From positions 24,199,270 to 24,263,269 of the forward strand of contig JASEVX010000001.1 in NCBI GenBank assembly GCA_031761405.1: a DNA stretch of 64,000 nucleotides, in the 5' to 3' direction. Source of the DNA: Serripes groenlandicus. Its lineage: Eukaryota; Mollusca; Bivalvia; Cardiida; Cardiidae. A program made the position numbers and the translations under genes. The notes under the pieces were generated by a model, which saw nothing but the letters and a program-made list of their open reading frames with translations, did not search any database and was not told the origin of the DNA. Numbering within the stretch: the stretch's first letter is position 1; each line of letters starts with the position of its first letter. Below, piece by piece: positions 50,105-61,428 of the stretch.

Positions 50105-50564
50105 ATTAATGAACAGACTGCGTTCAGACCACCCTGGCCTTCTGCTCAATTTTATCAGAATCTACACACGATGACAGAATCTTCTAACAAACCTATGTAA
50201 GTTATCTGTGAACAGTGTAAATCTTTACTATACACAAAAGTAAATTAGTATCTTCCCAATAGCAGACTAATATAACCGCGCCATGTCTCAGCTGGTAGTA
50301 ACAAACAAGAACTTCGTATTCTAGTTAATACAATTCACGGGCGGCACGTACTCATTAAAAGTGTTTATTCCTTCTTTTTTCACAATGCTATGTTACTGGA
50401 TGTTTTTTTCAATAATACAAAAATAGTCGAGATTAATAGAATGATATTGATTAACGGTTTAACCGGTTTCGCAGTAATTGGCAAACTAAAAGTCGTGCAT
50501 TCTGTTGCAGGATAATGAATTTCCAATATATACAAAGAATATGTTGCATATGTTAACACAATAA

Positions 50565-50823
50565 GAGCCGTCCCGCGAGAAAACCAACATTGTGGTCTCT
50601 GCGTAAAGTATCGTACCGGATCAGCCTGTGCATGCCGCATAGGCTAACCCGGACAGACACTTCGCCTCCTGTGAATTTTTTTTTTCAGGAATCATTACTC
50701 TAAACTTATAACCCCCTGAGACGGAATGTGTCGGCCCGGATCAGTCTGCGCGGTCTGCGCAGGCTGATCTGGGTCGATATATTACGCAGAGGCCATACTG
50801 TTGGTTTTCTCGCGGGACGGCTC
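50565..50823. mobile_element. Palindromic MITE at start of partial block C
   Basis: Third block-start MITE. After it, only about 450 bp of the block follows (to 51271) before unit-1-like gene-upstream sequence resumes. Confidence 0.75.
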
Positions 50824-51271
50824 AAATGTACATGTAGTAAATCTAAAAAATGAAATCAAAACGTTGGAACGTTGACGGAAAAGACGAAATTGTATATCAT
50901 GAGCAATTTCTCCATTTTCTACAATGTTTTCAGATGTCATCTGCTGCAGATGTGGCAAATTGCGACTGCAAGTGGGAAAATGTTAAAGAAATTACCATTG
51001 TTATTGTTACATACTCCTCATTTAGAAGTCAAGCGCTCAACTGTATATTTCACTGTCTTAGATGCCGCATTACAATGGTAAATAACATTGAATAATTTGC
51101 CAATATTATTTATGTATTTTTTGTTCAAGACTCCATTAGGATAACGGCATACGTATTTGTGTATTTGGATGAATACATTAACAAATAATAAAGAATCGAG
51201 CGGTGCTCCAGGAAAACCAACCTTAGCGTTATTATAACTTTTATAGGAAAAAGATATGTCCCTTATAAATG

Positions 51272-51586
51272 GTCCAAATGGATACTGTTTCACAGAAGTC
51301 TCTTGAAACATGATATGACTAAATTGCGAAAAATGCTGAACGAGATAAGATGGTAATTATCTTACACTAGTCGTAAATACCTTTTATCACATAACTTGCA
51401 CTCCAGGAGTGACATAAAGCAGTGACATAACTATCATATGTAACTAGTTACATAAATAGCCGACTCACAGCCTTAAGGTATTTACGACCAGTGTAAGGTA
51501 ATTGCCATCTGATCTCGTTCAGCTTTTATCGCAAATTAGTCATATCAAGTTTCAAGAGACTTCTGTGAAGCAGTACCCATTTGGTC
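51272..51586. repeat. ~315-bp fold-back repeat
   Basis: Arms of roughly 110-120 bp: 'ggtccaaatggatactgttt' at the left pairs with 'cagtacccatttggtc' at the right, and 'tcgtaaatacctt' with 'aaggtatttacga' near the centre. In unit 1 the same fold-back is disrupted by a MITE and deletion (17970-18260). Confidence 0.75.
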
Positions 51587-52002
51587 AAATACATAATTCT
51601 TATCCGTCTTTTAGTATTTGCCCGTGACAATCCGCCGGAAAATGTGCAGGTATATAATAAAATATAAGGTATGTGATGTTCACACATTATGTCACAGTTT
51701 TACGTGTATAGAGTGGCATTCCAGGAAAAAGGCAGCCTTCCACCATTTGCGATAAATCAAGATCCAGCTCAACATTCCGTGATATCTGAATCGACATTGT
51801 TCGCCAGTTAGTCACAGAAAATTCCTATAAAAATAGAGACAACCATTGTATTTGTATCAGAATATACGGATGCGCAGGCAGATCTTTATCTTTTACTCCT
51901 GTCGTAATTACACCAAGGTTGGTTTTCATCGAGCACGACCCAATCGTTAATGATATAGAATAAGCCACACCCTTTTGAAACGCCCATTGCAAAAAGCCCT
52001 TT

Positions 52003-52220
52003 CCAACACACAACACATAGATCTTCAGCAGACCACTTAGAAAACATCGAGGCAAATATTTGGTAACAAAAATAAGCATTATCATTGAATATCGTTTAAA
52101 ATATTGTTGCAATACGATTGAGAGCTCAGTGTGAGCAGTATCTCCTTTAGTGCATTACACAACCTTTTTTTCTTCAAAAGTTGTCTGCTGTAAATGCGTG
52201 TTCAAGCGGTACAAGGTTAA
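52003..52220. mobile_element. TTAA MITE upstream of gene 2
   Basis: Orthologue of 19846-20060. Confidence 0.6.
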
Positions 52221-52355
52221 CGTCTTTGTGTTGGATTTAACTGACAGTTTCATTTGCTTACGTCATACATCGACGATCGATTTAGCAGTTTAAAGCAGTC
52301 GCGCATTAGTTGTGCATCTACAAACAATTGGCAGTCCGTTGTCACTGTAACTACC
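52221..52355 (+). promoter_or_regulatory. Conserved 5' flank of gene 2 with CRE-like site
   Basis: Holds TTACGTCA at 52258-52265 and differs from gene 1 at 2 of the last 95 bases. Promoter versus 5' UTR not resolved. Confidence 0.35.
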
Positions 52356-52665
52356 ATGAAGCTTTATTTCATACCGCTGCTCGATTTGCTCTGCATTTTC
52401 AACGTTAAGTGTTTGCGAGGAACGAACAACTCGTTGAGTTTCAACAAGGATGCAAGCATTGTCGGAAAGACTTGCCCGGACAATAAGGCATTTACAGCAC
52501 AGAATATTCACAGCATGTTTGTTTGTGCAACGATGTGCCACCAAGACGAAATGTGTGCGAGTTTCTTCTTCTCCAGCAGCGCTGGAAGGTGTGATGGCTG
52601 TAAGCTGGTCTATCACGACGCGTTGGCGCTGACGGGGGTAATGGAAGGCAGTATGTATTACAAAC
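52356..52665 (+). CDS. Gene 2 exon 1: signal peptide and PAN-like module
   Basis: Encodes MKLYFIPLLDLLCIF.., then CPDNKAF.., CATMCHQDEMC.., CDGC and GSMYYK; donor 'gtatgt' at 52666. By eye it has 29 base differences from gene 1 in 310. Confidence 0.85.
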
Positions 52666-55600
52666 GTATGTATCAACCACAACTTGAAGGTATACGTTGG
52701 TATTTCTGAACAATTTAGGTTTAGATCAGCTTGTACGTCTGATCCGTCTCATCGGAATCTACACATGTTATCATAAACGTCTAACAAACTTGTGTAAGTA
52801 ATTTATGGATAGTGTAAATCTTGAGCTGATATGCTGTTCTGTCTCTGCACTGTTTTCAAAACTATCTTGTAACTTTTTCATTTGGTCGTCCGGTCGTCCG
52901 TCTGATCCGTCTCATCGGAATCTACACGTGTTGACATAAACAAACTTGTGTAAGGAATGTGTGGATAGTGCAGATCTTGATCTGATTGCAGATGTATATT
53001 ATGTTCTGTATCTGCACTGTTCCCAAACTCCAACATGTACCTTCTGTATCTACATTGTTAACAAACTCAAACATGTACCTTCTGTATCTGTATCTAAACT
53101 GTTCCCAAACTCCAACATGTACCTTCTGTATCTAAACTGTTCCCAAACTCCAACATGTACCTTCTGTATCTGCACTGTTCCCTAACTCCAACGTGTACCT
53201 TCTGTATCTGCACTGTTCCCATACTCCAACATGTACCTTCTGTATATACACTGTTCCCAAACTCCAACGTGTACCTTCTGTATCTAAACTGTTCCCATAC
53301 TCCAACATGTACCTTCTGTATATACACTGTTCCCAAACTCCAACGTATACCTTCTGTATCTATATTGTTAACAAACTCCAACGTGTACCTTCTGTATCTG
53401 TATTGTTAGCAAACTCGAACATGTACCTTCTGTATCTGCACTGTTCCCAAACTCCAACATGTACCTTCTGTATCTATTTTGTTAACACACTCCAACATGT
53501 ACCTTCTGTATCTACAATGTTCCCAAACTCCAACATGTACCTTCTGTATCTACACTGTTCCCAAACTTCAACATGTACCTTCTGTATCTACACTGTTCCC
53601 AAACACGAACATGTACCTTCTGTATCTACACTGTTCCCAATCTCAAACATGTACCTCCTGTACATACACTGTTCCAAAACTCCAACATGTACCTTCTGTA
53701 TCTACACTGTTCAAAAACTCCAACATGTACCTTCTGTACTTACACTGTTCCAAAACTCCAACATGTACCTTCTGTATCTACACTGTTCCCAAACTCCAAC
53801 ATGTACCTTCTGTATCTACATTGTTCAAAAACCCAACATGTACCTTCTGTATCTACACTGTTCCCAAACTCCAACATGTACCTTCTGTATATACCCTGTT
53901 CCCAAACTCCAACATGTACATTTTGTATCTAAATTGTTCCCAAACTCCAACATGTTCCTTCTGTACCTACATTGTTCCCAAACTCCAATAGGTACCTTCT
54001 GTATCTAACATGTTCCCAAACTCCAACATGTACCTTCTGTATCTACACTGTTCCCAAACTTCAATATGTACCTTCTGTATCTACACTGTTCCCAAACTCC
54101 AACATGTACCTCCTGTATCTACACTGTTCCCAAACTCCAATATGTATCTTCTGTATCTACTCTGTTCCCAAACTCCAACTTGTACCTTCTGTATCTACAC
54201 TGTTCCCAAACTCCAATATGTACCTTCTGTATCTACACTGTTCTCAAACTTCAACATGTAATTTCTGTATCTACATTGTTCCCAAACTCCAACATGTACC
54301 TCCTGTATCTACACTGTTCCCAAACTCCAACATGTACCTCCTGTATCTACACTGTTCCAAAATTCCAACATGTACTTTCTGTATCTATACTGTTCCCAAA
54401 CTCCAATATGTACCTTCTGTATCTACACTGTTCCCAAACTCCAACATGTACATTCTGTATCTACATTGTTCCCAAACTCCAACATGTACCTCCTGTATCT
54501 ACACTGTTCCCAAACTCCAATTTGTACCTTCTGTATATACACTGTTCCCAAACTCCAATATGTACCTTCTGTATCTACACTGTTCCCAAACTTCAATATG
54601 TACCTTCTGTATCTACACTGTTCCCAAACTCCAATATGTACCTTCTGTATCTACACTGTTCTGAAACTTCAACATGTAATTTCTGTATCTACATTGTTCC
54701 CAAACTCCAACATGTACCTCCTGTATCTACACCGTTCCCAAACTCCAACATGTACCTCCTGTATCTACACTGTTTCCAAACTCCAACATGTACCTTCTGT
54801 ATCTACACTGTTCCCAAACTCCAATATGTACCTTCTGTATCTACACTGTTCCCAAACTCCAACATGTACCTTCTGTATCTACATTGTTCCCAAACTCCAA
54901 CATGTACCTCCTGTATCTACACTGTTCCCAAACTCCAACATGTACCTTCTGTATCTACACTGTTCCCAAACTCCAATATGTACCTTCTGTATCTACACTG
55001 TTCCCAAACTCCAACATGTACCTTCTGTATCTACATTGTTTCCAAACTCCAACATGTACCTTCTGTATCTACATTGTTCCCAAACTCCAACATGTACCTT
55101 CTATATCTACACTGTTCCCAAACTCCAATATGTACCTTCTGTATCTACACTGTTCCCAAACTCCAATATGTACCTTCTGTATCTACACTGTTCCCAAACT
55201 CCAACATGTACCTTCTGTATCTACACTGTTCCCAAACTCCAATATGTACCTTCTGTATCTACACTGTTCTCAAACTTCAACATGTACCTTCTGTATCATC
55301 CTCGGTACCCAGGCTATTCAAAACATATATGATACCCTGGGCAAATTGGCTAGCGTAACTTCGTAAAGCATGCACCACGATTTCCTCCGTAACTACACGG
55401 TATTTTTGATATCGCATGAGGTTTGTGTCATGCGGCCAATCGTGCGGCTGCATTTCACCTCATAAATTATTCATGAGTACGAGATTTGTACAGCCAACTT
55501 GCCCAGGGTATCATATATGTTATGAATAGCCTGGGTACCGAGGATGCTTCTGTATCTACATTGTTCACAAACTCCAACATGTACCTTCTGTATCTACACT

Positions 55601-58600
55601 GTTCACAAACTCCAATATGTACCTTCTGTATCTACATTGTTCTCAAACTTCAACATATACCTTCTGTATCTACATTGTTCACAAACTCCAACATGTACCT
55701 TCTGTATCTACATTGTTCACAAACTCCAACATGTACCTTCTATATATACTCTGTTCCCAAACTCCAACATGTACCTTCTGTATCTACACTGTTCCCAAAC
55801 TTCAATATGTACCTTCTGTATCTACACTGTTCCCAAACTCCAACATGTACCTTCTGTATCTACACTGTTCACAAACTCCAACATGTACCTTCTGTATTTA
55901 CACTGTTCCCAAACTCCAATATGTACCTTCTGTATCTACACTGTTCTCAAACTCCAACATGTACCTTCTGTATCTACATTGTTCACAAACTCCAACATGT
56001 ACCTTCTGTATCTACATTGTTCACAAACTCCAATATGTACCTTCTGTATCTACACTGTTCTCAAACTTCAACATGTACCTTCTGTATCTACATTGTTCAC
56101 AAACTCCAACATGTACCTTCTGTATCTACACTGTTCACAAACTCCAATATGTACCTTCTGTATCTACATTGTTCTCAAACTTCAACATGTACCTTCTGTA
56201 TCTACGTTGTTCACAAACTCCAACATGTACCTTCTGTATCTACATTGTTCACAAACTCCAACATGTACCTTCTGTATCTACATTGTTCACAAACTCCAAC
56301 ATGTACCTTCTGTATCTACACTGTTCACAAACTCCAATATGTACCTTCTGTATCTACATTGTTCACAAACTCCAACATGTACCTTCTGTATCTAAACTGC
56401 TCCAAAACTCCAACATGTACCCTCTGTATCCACACTGTTCCCAAACTCCAACATGTACCTTCTGTATCTAAACTGTTCCAAAATTCCAACATGTACTTTC
56501 TGTTTATACACTGTTCCCAAACTCGAGCATGTATCTCCTGTATTTACACTGTTCCCAAAATCCAACATGTACCTTTGTTTTCCATGGACAGACTAACTCA
56601 TGGAGTTGGGAGATGGGGCCGAGGGGGGAGGGGGAGAAGAAATAGCTGTGCTCTACTTAAACCAAACTTAGAATAATTTAAGTCTTTTACCGTCGAATTC
56701 CCTAAGTGCCGACTCGTCCATGTTCAAAATCGGGCGGCTTTTTTCCCCATGTTATAAACATTGTGGAACATTTTGAAAACTTTAAAAAAAAGGCAAGCAA
56801 TGCTTATTTCAGGAGGAACAGATCGTCACGAGCTGACTCAATTGAATCTACATTTTATTCAAAAAGCTCAATATCAGTTTTAGCGTAAAAGGCGCTACAA
56901 CAAACCTGCAGCAGACGACTTTGAAATCGTTTTGGTGTTAGAATGGGAAATTTCCATAACCGAAGTATAATAATTGAATAGTGTTGAGTGGCAAGGCACA
57001 TTTTATAGCCTAGTTCTGGGTTGTTTAGCCAGGGATCATGAATGAATGAACTATCGCCGTGATATAACTGAAATATTGATGAAATGTAAAACCCAAAATA
57101 TAAGTTAACGTTCATTTCAGGAGCTGTAAAGTACTCGTATATTGGGTGTACCTTTGAGTTTGATGTTAACACACAGGAAGGTCCGGTCACAGACATGACG
57201 GTAGAACGATGTGCTGATTTCTGCACACCGACTATGGACACGATCCCATATTTTGCATTATATGTAAGCACTTCAACCATTTCCCCACATACAACAAATC
57301 TGCAGCAGACGACTTTGATTGATTGATTGATTGATTGATTGGGGTTTAACGCCGTTTTTAACAATTTCTCAGTTATATCACGGCGGCCAGTTCACCTACA
57401 CACGTATTTCCTGGTTTTCTCACACCAGTACTCCACACAACCATCTTCCCAAGCAACTGGCTGCTTTTCCACATAGACTTAGCTCATTGGTGGAAGACGA
57501 ATGACGCATGTCGCATTGACTTTTGTCAAACGTCGGAAAGAAAGTTGGCCGAGCCGGAACTCACAACCCCTGGATTGACAGCCCGCGTTGTCACCGACTG
57601 AGCTACCGGGGCTCGGCGCAGACGACTTTGAAAACATGTAGACAAAAATGTGAAAATTTCTTTTTAAATGAAAGTATAATTACTGAAAATAGTTGAAATC
57701 ATTGTGGCAAAAGTAGAAATTTTCATTATGAGCAGCCACAAAGTTTTCAAAAGTCGTTCGCTGCAGAGGCGTCATAAAGAGTCTGTATGCGGTAAATGGT
57801 TAATCATATATAATCAGTCACGTCATGCAAATAACGATTTATTGATTGTTTGGTGTTTAACGCCGCTTGCAACAATTGTTCAGCTATATCACGGCGTTTC
57901 CTGGATTAGTTACCAGAACTACTGGACCTTTTATCTTGACACCAGACAGTCAGTCGTAATGCTAACCCCGCAGTACTACTGGACCTTTTATCCTGACACC
58001 AGTCAGTCAGTCGTAATGCTAACCCCGCAGTACTACTGGACCGTTTATCCTGACACCAGTCAGTCAGTCGTAATGCTAACCCCGCAGTACTACTGGACCT
58101 TTTATCCTGACACCAGTCAGTCAGTCGTAATGCTAACCCCGCAGTACTACTGGACCTTTTATCCTGACACCAGTCAGTCAGTCGTAATGCTAACCCCGCA
58201 GTACTACTGGACCGTTTATCCTGACACCAGACAGTCAGTCGTAATGCTAACCCCGCAGTACTACTGGACCTTTTATCCTGACACCAGTCAGTCAGTCGTA
58301 ATGCTAACCCCGCAGTACTACTGGACCTTTTATCCTGACACCAGACAGTCTGTCGTAAAGCTAACCCCGCAGTACTACTGGACCTTTTATCATGACACCA
58401 GACAGTCAGTCGTAATGCTAACCCCGCAGTACTACTGGACCTTTTATCCTGACACCAGTCAGTCAGTCGTAATGCTAACCCCGCAGTACTACTGGACCGT
58501 TTATCCTGACACCAGTCAGTCAGTCGTAATGCTAACCCCGCAGTACTACTGGACCTTTTATCCTGACACCAGACAGTCTGTCGTAAAGCTAACCCCGCAG

Positions 58601-60193
58601 TACTACTGGACCTTTTATCATGACACCAGACAGTCAGTCGTAATGCTAACCCCGCAGTACTACTGGACCTTTTATCCTGACACCAGACAGTCTGTCGTAA
58701 AGCTAACCCCGCAGTACTACTGGACCTTTTATCCTGACACCAGACAGTCAGTCGTAATGCTAACCCCGCAGTACTACTGGACCTTTTATCCTGACACCAG
58801 TCAGTCAGTCGTAATGCTAACCCCGCAGTACTACTGGACCGTTTATCCTGACACCAGTCAGTCAGTCGTAATGCTAACCCCGCAGTACTACTGGACCTTT
58901 TATCCTGACACCAGTCAGTCAGTCGTAATGCTAACCCCGCAGTACTACTGGACCTTTTATCCTGACACCAGTCAGTCAGTCGTAATGCTAACCCCGCAGT
59001 ACTACTGGACCGTTTATCCTGACACCAGACAGTCAGTCGTAATGCTAACCCCGCAGTACTACTGGACCTTTTATCCTGACACCAGTCAGTCAGTCGTAAT
59101 GCTAACCCCGCAGTACTACTGGACCTTTTATCCTGACACCAGACAGTCTGTCGTAAAGCTAACCCCGCAGTACTACTGGACCTTTTATCATGACACCAGA
59201 CAGTCAGTCGTAATGTTAACCCCGCAGTACTACTGGACCTTTTATCCTGACACCAGACAGTCAGTCGTAATGCTAACCCCGCAACCATGAGAGCCAACGA
59301 GGGCAGCCATTACTAACAGTTTTAAAGTCTTACATAAAAAACGAATTTCGTGATTTTGAAATTGACAACAATTACTGTCACATTTGAATATGAACAGCCA
59401 GCTTAAGGCCATAACTTTTGTATAGACATCAAGAATCTTAAAGAATACTTGCAATACTTTATATCGCGGCGAGACGATCCTGGTCAGACTTTGCGGAGGT
59501 GCAGGCTCATCTTGACCATCGCTGGCCGTAGAGTACCGTCGATCGATTTTTGAGCCGATTGACCTAAATACTTACTCATGTTTAAATTCCGTTTACAGCA
59601 GCATTTCAGTTGTATCATGGCTGTCAGTTCTTAAACTACAGGTTATCTAGTACGGCTAATACATACCGACCATTTTAAGTTGCATAGTGGTATGTCGGAT
59701 TCATTTATACTACGAGGAGCGTGGGAAAAATGATTTCTCGTGATATGTCAATTTCCTAATGCTCCCAGTAGTACAATATAAACCGACATACCGCTGCTGC
59801 AACTTAAAGTACCGCTACTGCAACGTAATTTGTTTCTATAATATACCTAGTAGAACTTTTAAGACAAAATAAAGAAAACATTGTCTTGGAAACTGTACTT
59901 ATCGTAAAGTAATGCTTCATTTGTTTTAATTGTTCGTACATCCCGACGGGCAGTATTGTACATTGTATAAATGTAGTTATATTAATAAAAAAGAGATTCA
60001 AAAGAAAATTCGATTTCAAACACAAATCTTATATATTTTACAGTACGGTACAATCTGTTTTTGTGGTGATTTGTTAGACACATCTGTTTTCGTTCCCGAG
60101 GATTACTGTAACAAGGCGTGTGGAGGTGACCCCAATCAGAAATGCGGTTCACATAATGGACTTAATTACGGTAGTCTGTTCCGTTATCATTAG
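52356..60193 (+). CDS. Gene 2: secreted PAN/Apple-WSC domain protein (3 exons, 200 aa)
   Basis: Joined exons 52356-52665, 57121-57263 and 60044-60193 give 603 bases. Phases match gene 1 (1, then 0) and both introns are GT-AG. Residues 1-22 form a signal peptide. Residues 37-104 are the PAN-like module with the same six cysteines as gene 1. Residues 108-200 form a WSC domain with the usual eight cysteines (C113, C134, C138, C156, C158, C173, C177, C185) and motifs YIGC, MTVERCADFC, CFCGD, DYC and CGGDPNQKCG. The role is inferred as extracellular glycan or glycoprotein binding. Compared with gene 1, exon 1 has 15 residue changes in 103, while exon 3 keeps only 18 of 49 residues. Introns are much longer than in gene 1 (4.5 and 2.8 kb) because of minisatellites and a SINE. 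Confidence 0.85.
53003..56575. repeat. 38-bp minisatellite in gene 2 intron 1
   Basis: About 85-90 units (roughly 3.3 kb) of the repeat that has about 21 units in gene 1. Unit variants (ttcccaaac, ttcacaaac, ttctcaaac) cluster, with 'ttcacaaac' dominating after 55547. Plus-strand open frames up to 430 codons arise from the array and are not called as genes. It is interrupted by a MITE at 55297-55546. Confidence 0.9.
55297..55546. mobile_element. 250-bp palindromic MITE inserted in the minisatellite
   Basis: TIRs of about 54 bp with two mismatches start 'catcctcggtacccaggc'. Flanked by the 9-bp direct repeat cttctgtat (55288-55296, 55547-55555). A 9-bp duplication would fit Mutator-like or Merlin-like elements, but the repeat array makes the length of the duplication less certain. 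Confidence 0.8.
57000..57095 (+). mobile_element. SINE family 1, 3' fragment upstream of exon 2
   Basis: Orthologue of 22085-22175, with 'tcgccgtgatataactgaa'. Confidence 0.55.
57121..57263 (+). CDS. Gene 2 exon 2: first half of WSC domain
   Basis: Acceptor 'gttcatttcag'; encodes AVKYSYIGCTFEFDVN.., MTVERCADFCTPTMD and ends at Y151; donor 'gtaagc'. One codon longer than gene 1, and the 15 residues between YIGC and DMTVERC share nothing with it. Confidence 0.85.
57319..57617 (-). mobile_element. SINE family 1, young insertion in gene 2 intron 2
   Basis: Full-length, with 'ttgattgattgattgattg' tail at the left and 'gctaccggggctcggc' head at the right. A 14-bp target duplication gcagacgactttga flanks it (57305-57318, 57618-57631). 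Gene 1 has the uninterrupted site at about 22376, inside the TTAA MITE. Confidence 0.9.
57842..59330 (-). mobile_element. SINE family 2 fragment hosting the 57-bp array
   Basis: Tail side 'attgattgtttggtgtttaa' at 57842 and body side 'gagagccaacgagggcagcc' after 59286 are the two edges of one SINE fragment. The array has grown from its interior. Confidence 0.7.
57912..59286. repeat. 57-bp minisatellite in gene 2 intron 2
   Basis: 24 units of 'tactactggaccttttatcc', 'tgacaccagacagtcagtcg' and 'taatgctaaccccgcag'. Being 19 codons long without stops, it opens a frame on each strand (528 and 463 codons); neither is called as a gene. Variants: cc/cg (F/V), aga/agt (R/S), atg/aag (M/K) and cct/cat (P/H). 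Units 2-9 and 16-23 carry the same series. Confidence 0.92.
60044..60193 (+). CDS. Gene 2 exon 3: second half of WSC domain
   Basis: Acceptor 'atatattttacag'; encodes YGTICFCGDLLDTS.., DYCNKACGGDPNQKCG and ends FRYH at a TAG. Confidence 0.85.
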   Translation, partial: YGTICFCGDLLDTSVFVPEDYCNKACGGDPNQKCGSHNGLNYGSLFRYH

Positions 60194-60592
60194 GTGACGG
60201 GCACACTTCTGCTTTTGATGTTGCGTAATATTTTACAAAGGTTTTTAGTAATAGCACCTGGATTTTTTTTTTTTTTTAAATGTATACATGTACATATTAT
60301 ATAGATCAACGTTGCTATTTATAGTACACTACACTCTGATTTTCGTCTCATACGATCGCATAGTGCTGAATCTAGGCTTTTAATCACTTGAACCGTCCGT
60401 CGTCCGTCAACACTTATTCAAAACGACGTCTCCACCAGATAACTTTCTTTTAAACTTTGAATACATAATCCTGACATGGTCCGCTTCCACAATAGCTCAA
60501 ACAAATCATATATATGCAGACTTTCTTTGTTCCTATGTCAACGGAGAGGAATATCTTTAAAAAAAAATGTATCTATAGATGATGGTCAGAAT

Positions 60593-60632
60593 CAGGGACA
60601 CACTATTACAACATTGTAATATAGTGTCCCTG
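60593..60632. mobile_element. 40-bp near-perfect palindrome with target duplication
   Basis: 'cagggacacactattacaac' followed by its near complement, flanked by the 7-bp direct repeat tcagaat (60586-60592, 60633-60639). Unit 1 reads through ('gtctgaattaaaac' near 24730). CAGGGAC ends resemble hAT termini, but a 40-bp element is extremely short. Confidence 0.55.
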
Positions 60633-60674
60633 TCAGAATTAAAAATAAATTTGGTACACATTCTCATTCTCCCG

Positions 60675-60924
60675 TGATCAAAGGGATGGGATAGTTATTG
60701 CTTTTATAGGCTTTATAGAAACTTTAAAAATCTCATCCTCTTAAGGTTAAATAAACTGTCAGATTTCAATAAAAGGTACAAATAATCATATGGTGACCCG
60801 TGATCAAAGGGATGGGATAGTTATTGCTTTTATAGGCTTTATAGAAACTTTAAAAATCTCATCCTCTTAAGGTTAAATAAACTGTCAGATTTCAATAAAA
60901 GGTACAAATAATCATATGGTGACC
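60675..60924. repeat. Direct duplication of ~125 bp
   Basis: 'gtgatcaaagggatgggata' to 'aataatcatatggtgacc' occurs twice in tandem, almost identical. Unit 1 has a single related copy near 25050-25190. Confidence 0.8.
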
Positions 60925-61197
60925 CCCTCCACCAAAATTGCTAAAATGAAGGCAGTGCTTAAACAAATGAAGGCCCCGGGTCGTGGGGGTAATATTTCCT
61001 TCCAGTATTCAAAGGTGATTGGAATAAATGATCATCTGGTGACCCTCCATCAAATTAGCTAAATGAAAGCTATCCTTTAAAAACTTAAGACACAAGGCAC
61101 AAAGGAGGTGGAGTAATTTTTACTTAAATTGGCAAATTGCAGTTTTTCCTTATATGATAGAAAAAATGAGTATCCTATAAGCAATAAAATGTATTTG

Positions 61198-61428
61198 AGC
61201 CGTTCGACGAGAAAACAAACATTATGGACTCGGATAAGCCTAAGCATGCCGCGCAGGCTAACCCGGACAGACACTTTTGCCTCCTGTGGATGTTTTGTTT
61301 CAGGAATCATTACTCTATACTTCTATCCCCCAGTGTCTGTCCGGGTTGGCCTGCGCGGCATGCTAAGGCTGATCCGGGTCGATACTTTACGCAGAGTCCA
61401 CAATGTTGGTTTTCTCGTGGAACGGCTC
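61198..61428. mobile_element. Palindromic MITE, 'gagccgt' family
   Basis: 'gagccgttcgacgagaaaa' to 'tcgtggaacggctc'. Orthologue of 25428-25664 but with both ends. Confidence 0.75.

Larger units (their letters stand above)
43267..50564. repeat. Internal duplication in unit 2, block B
   Basis: Second copy of 37315-43266. It keeps about 600 bp around 46940-47530 that block A lacks (matching 16480-17050 in unit 1) and has a longer 67-bp array. Confidence 0.75.

Noticed and set aside
53193..56676. Open frames of up to 430 codons with MYLLYLHCSQTPTC-type repeats
   Set aside because: They are produced by the 38-bp intronic minisatellite in all three frames, with no start context, no conserved ends and no domain.
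57704..59297. Open frames of 528 codons (plus) and 463 codons (minus)
   Set aside because: Both come from the 57-bp tandem repeat (19 codons, no stops). They lie in an intron, both strands are open, and the SINE origin explains the sequence.
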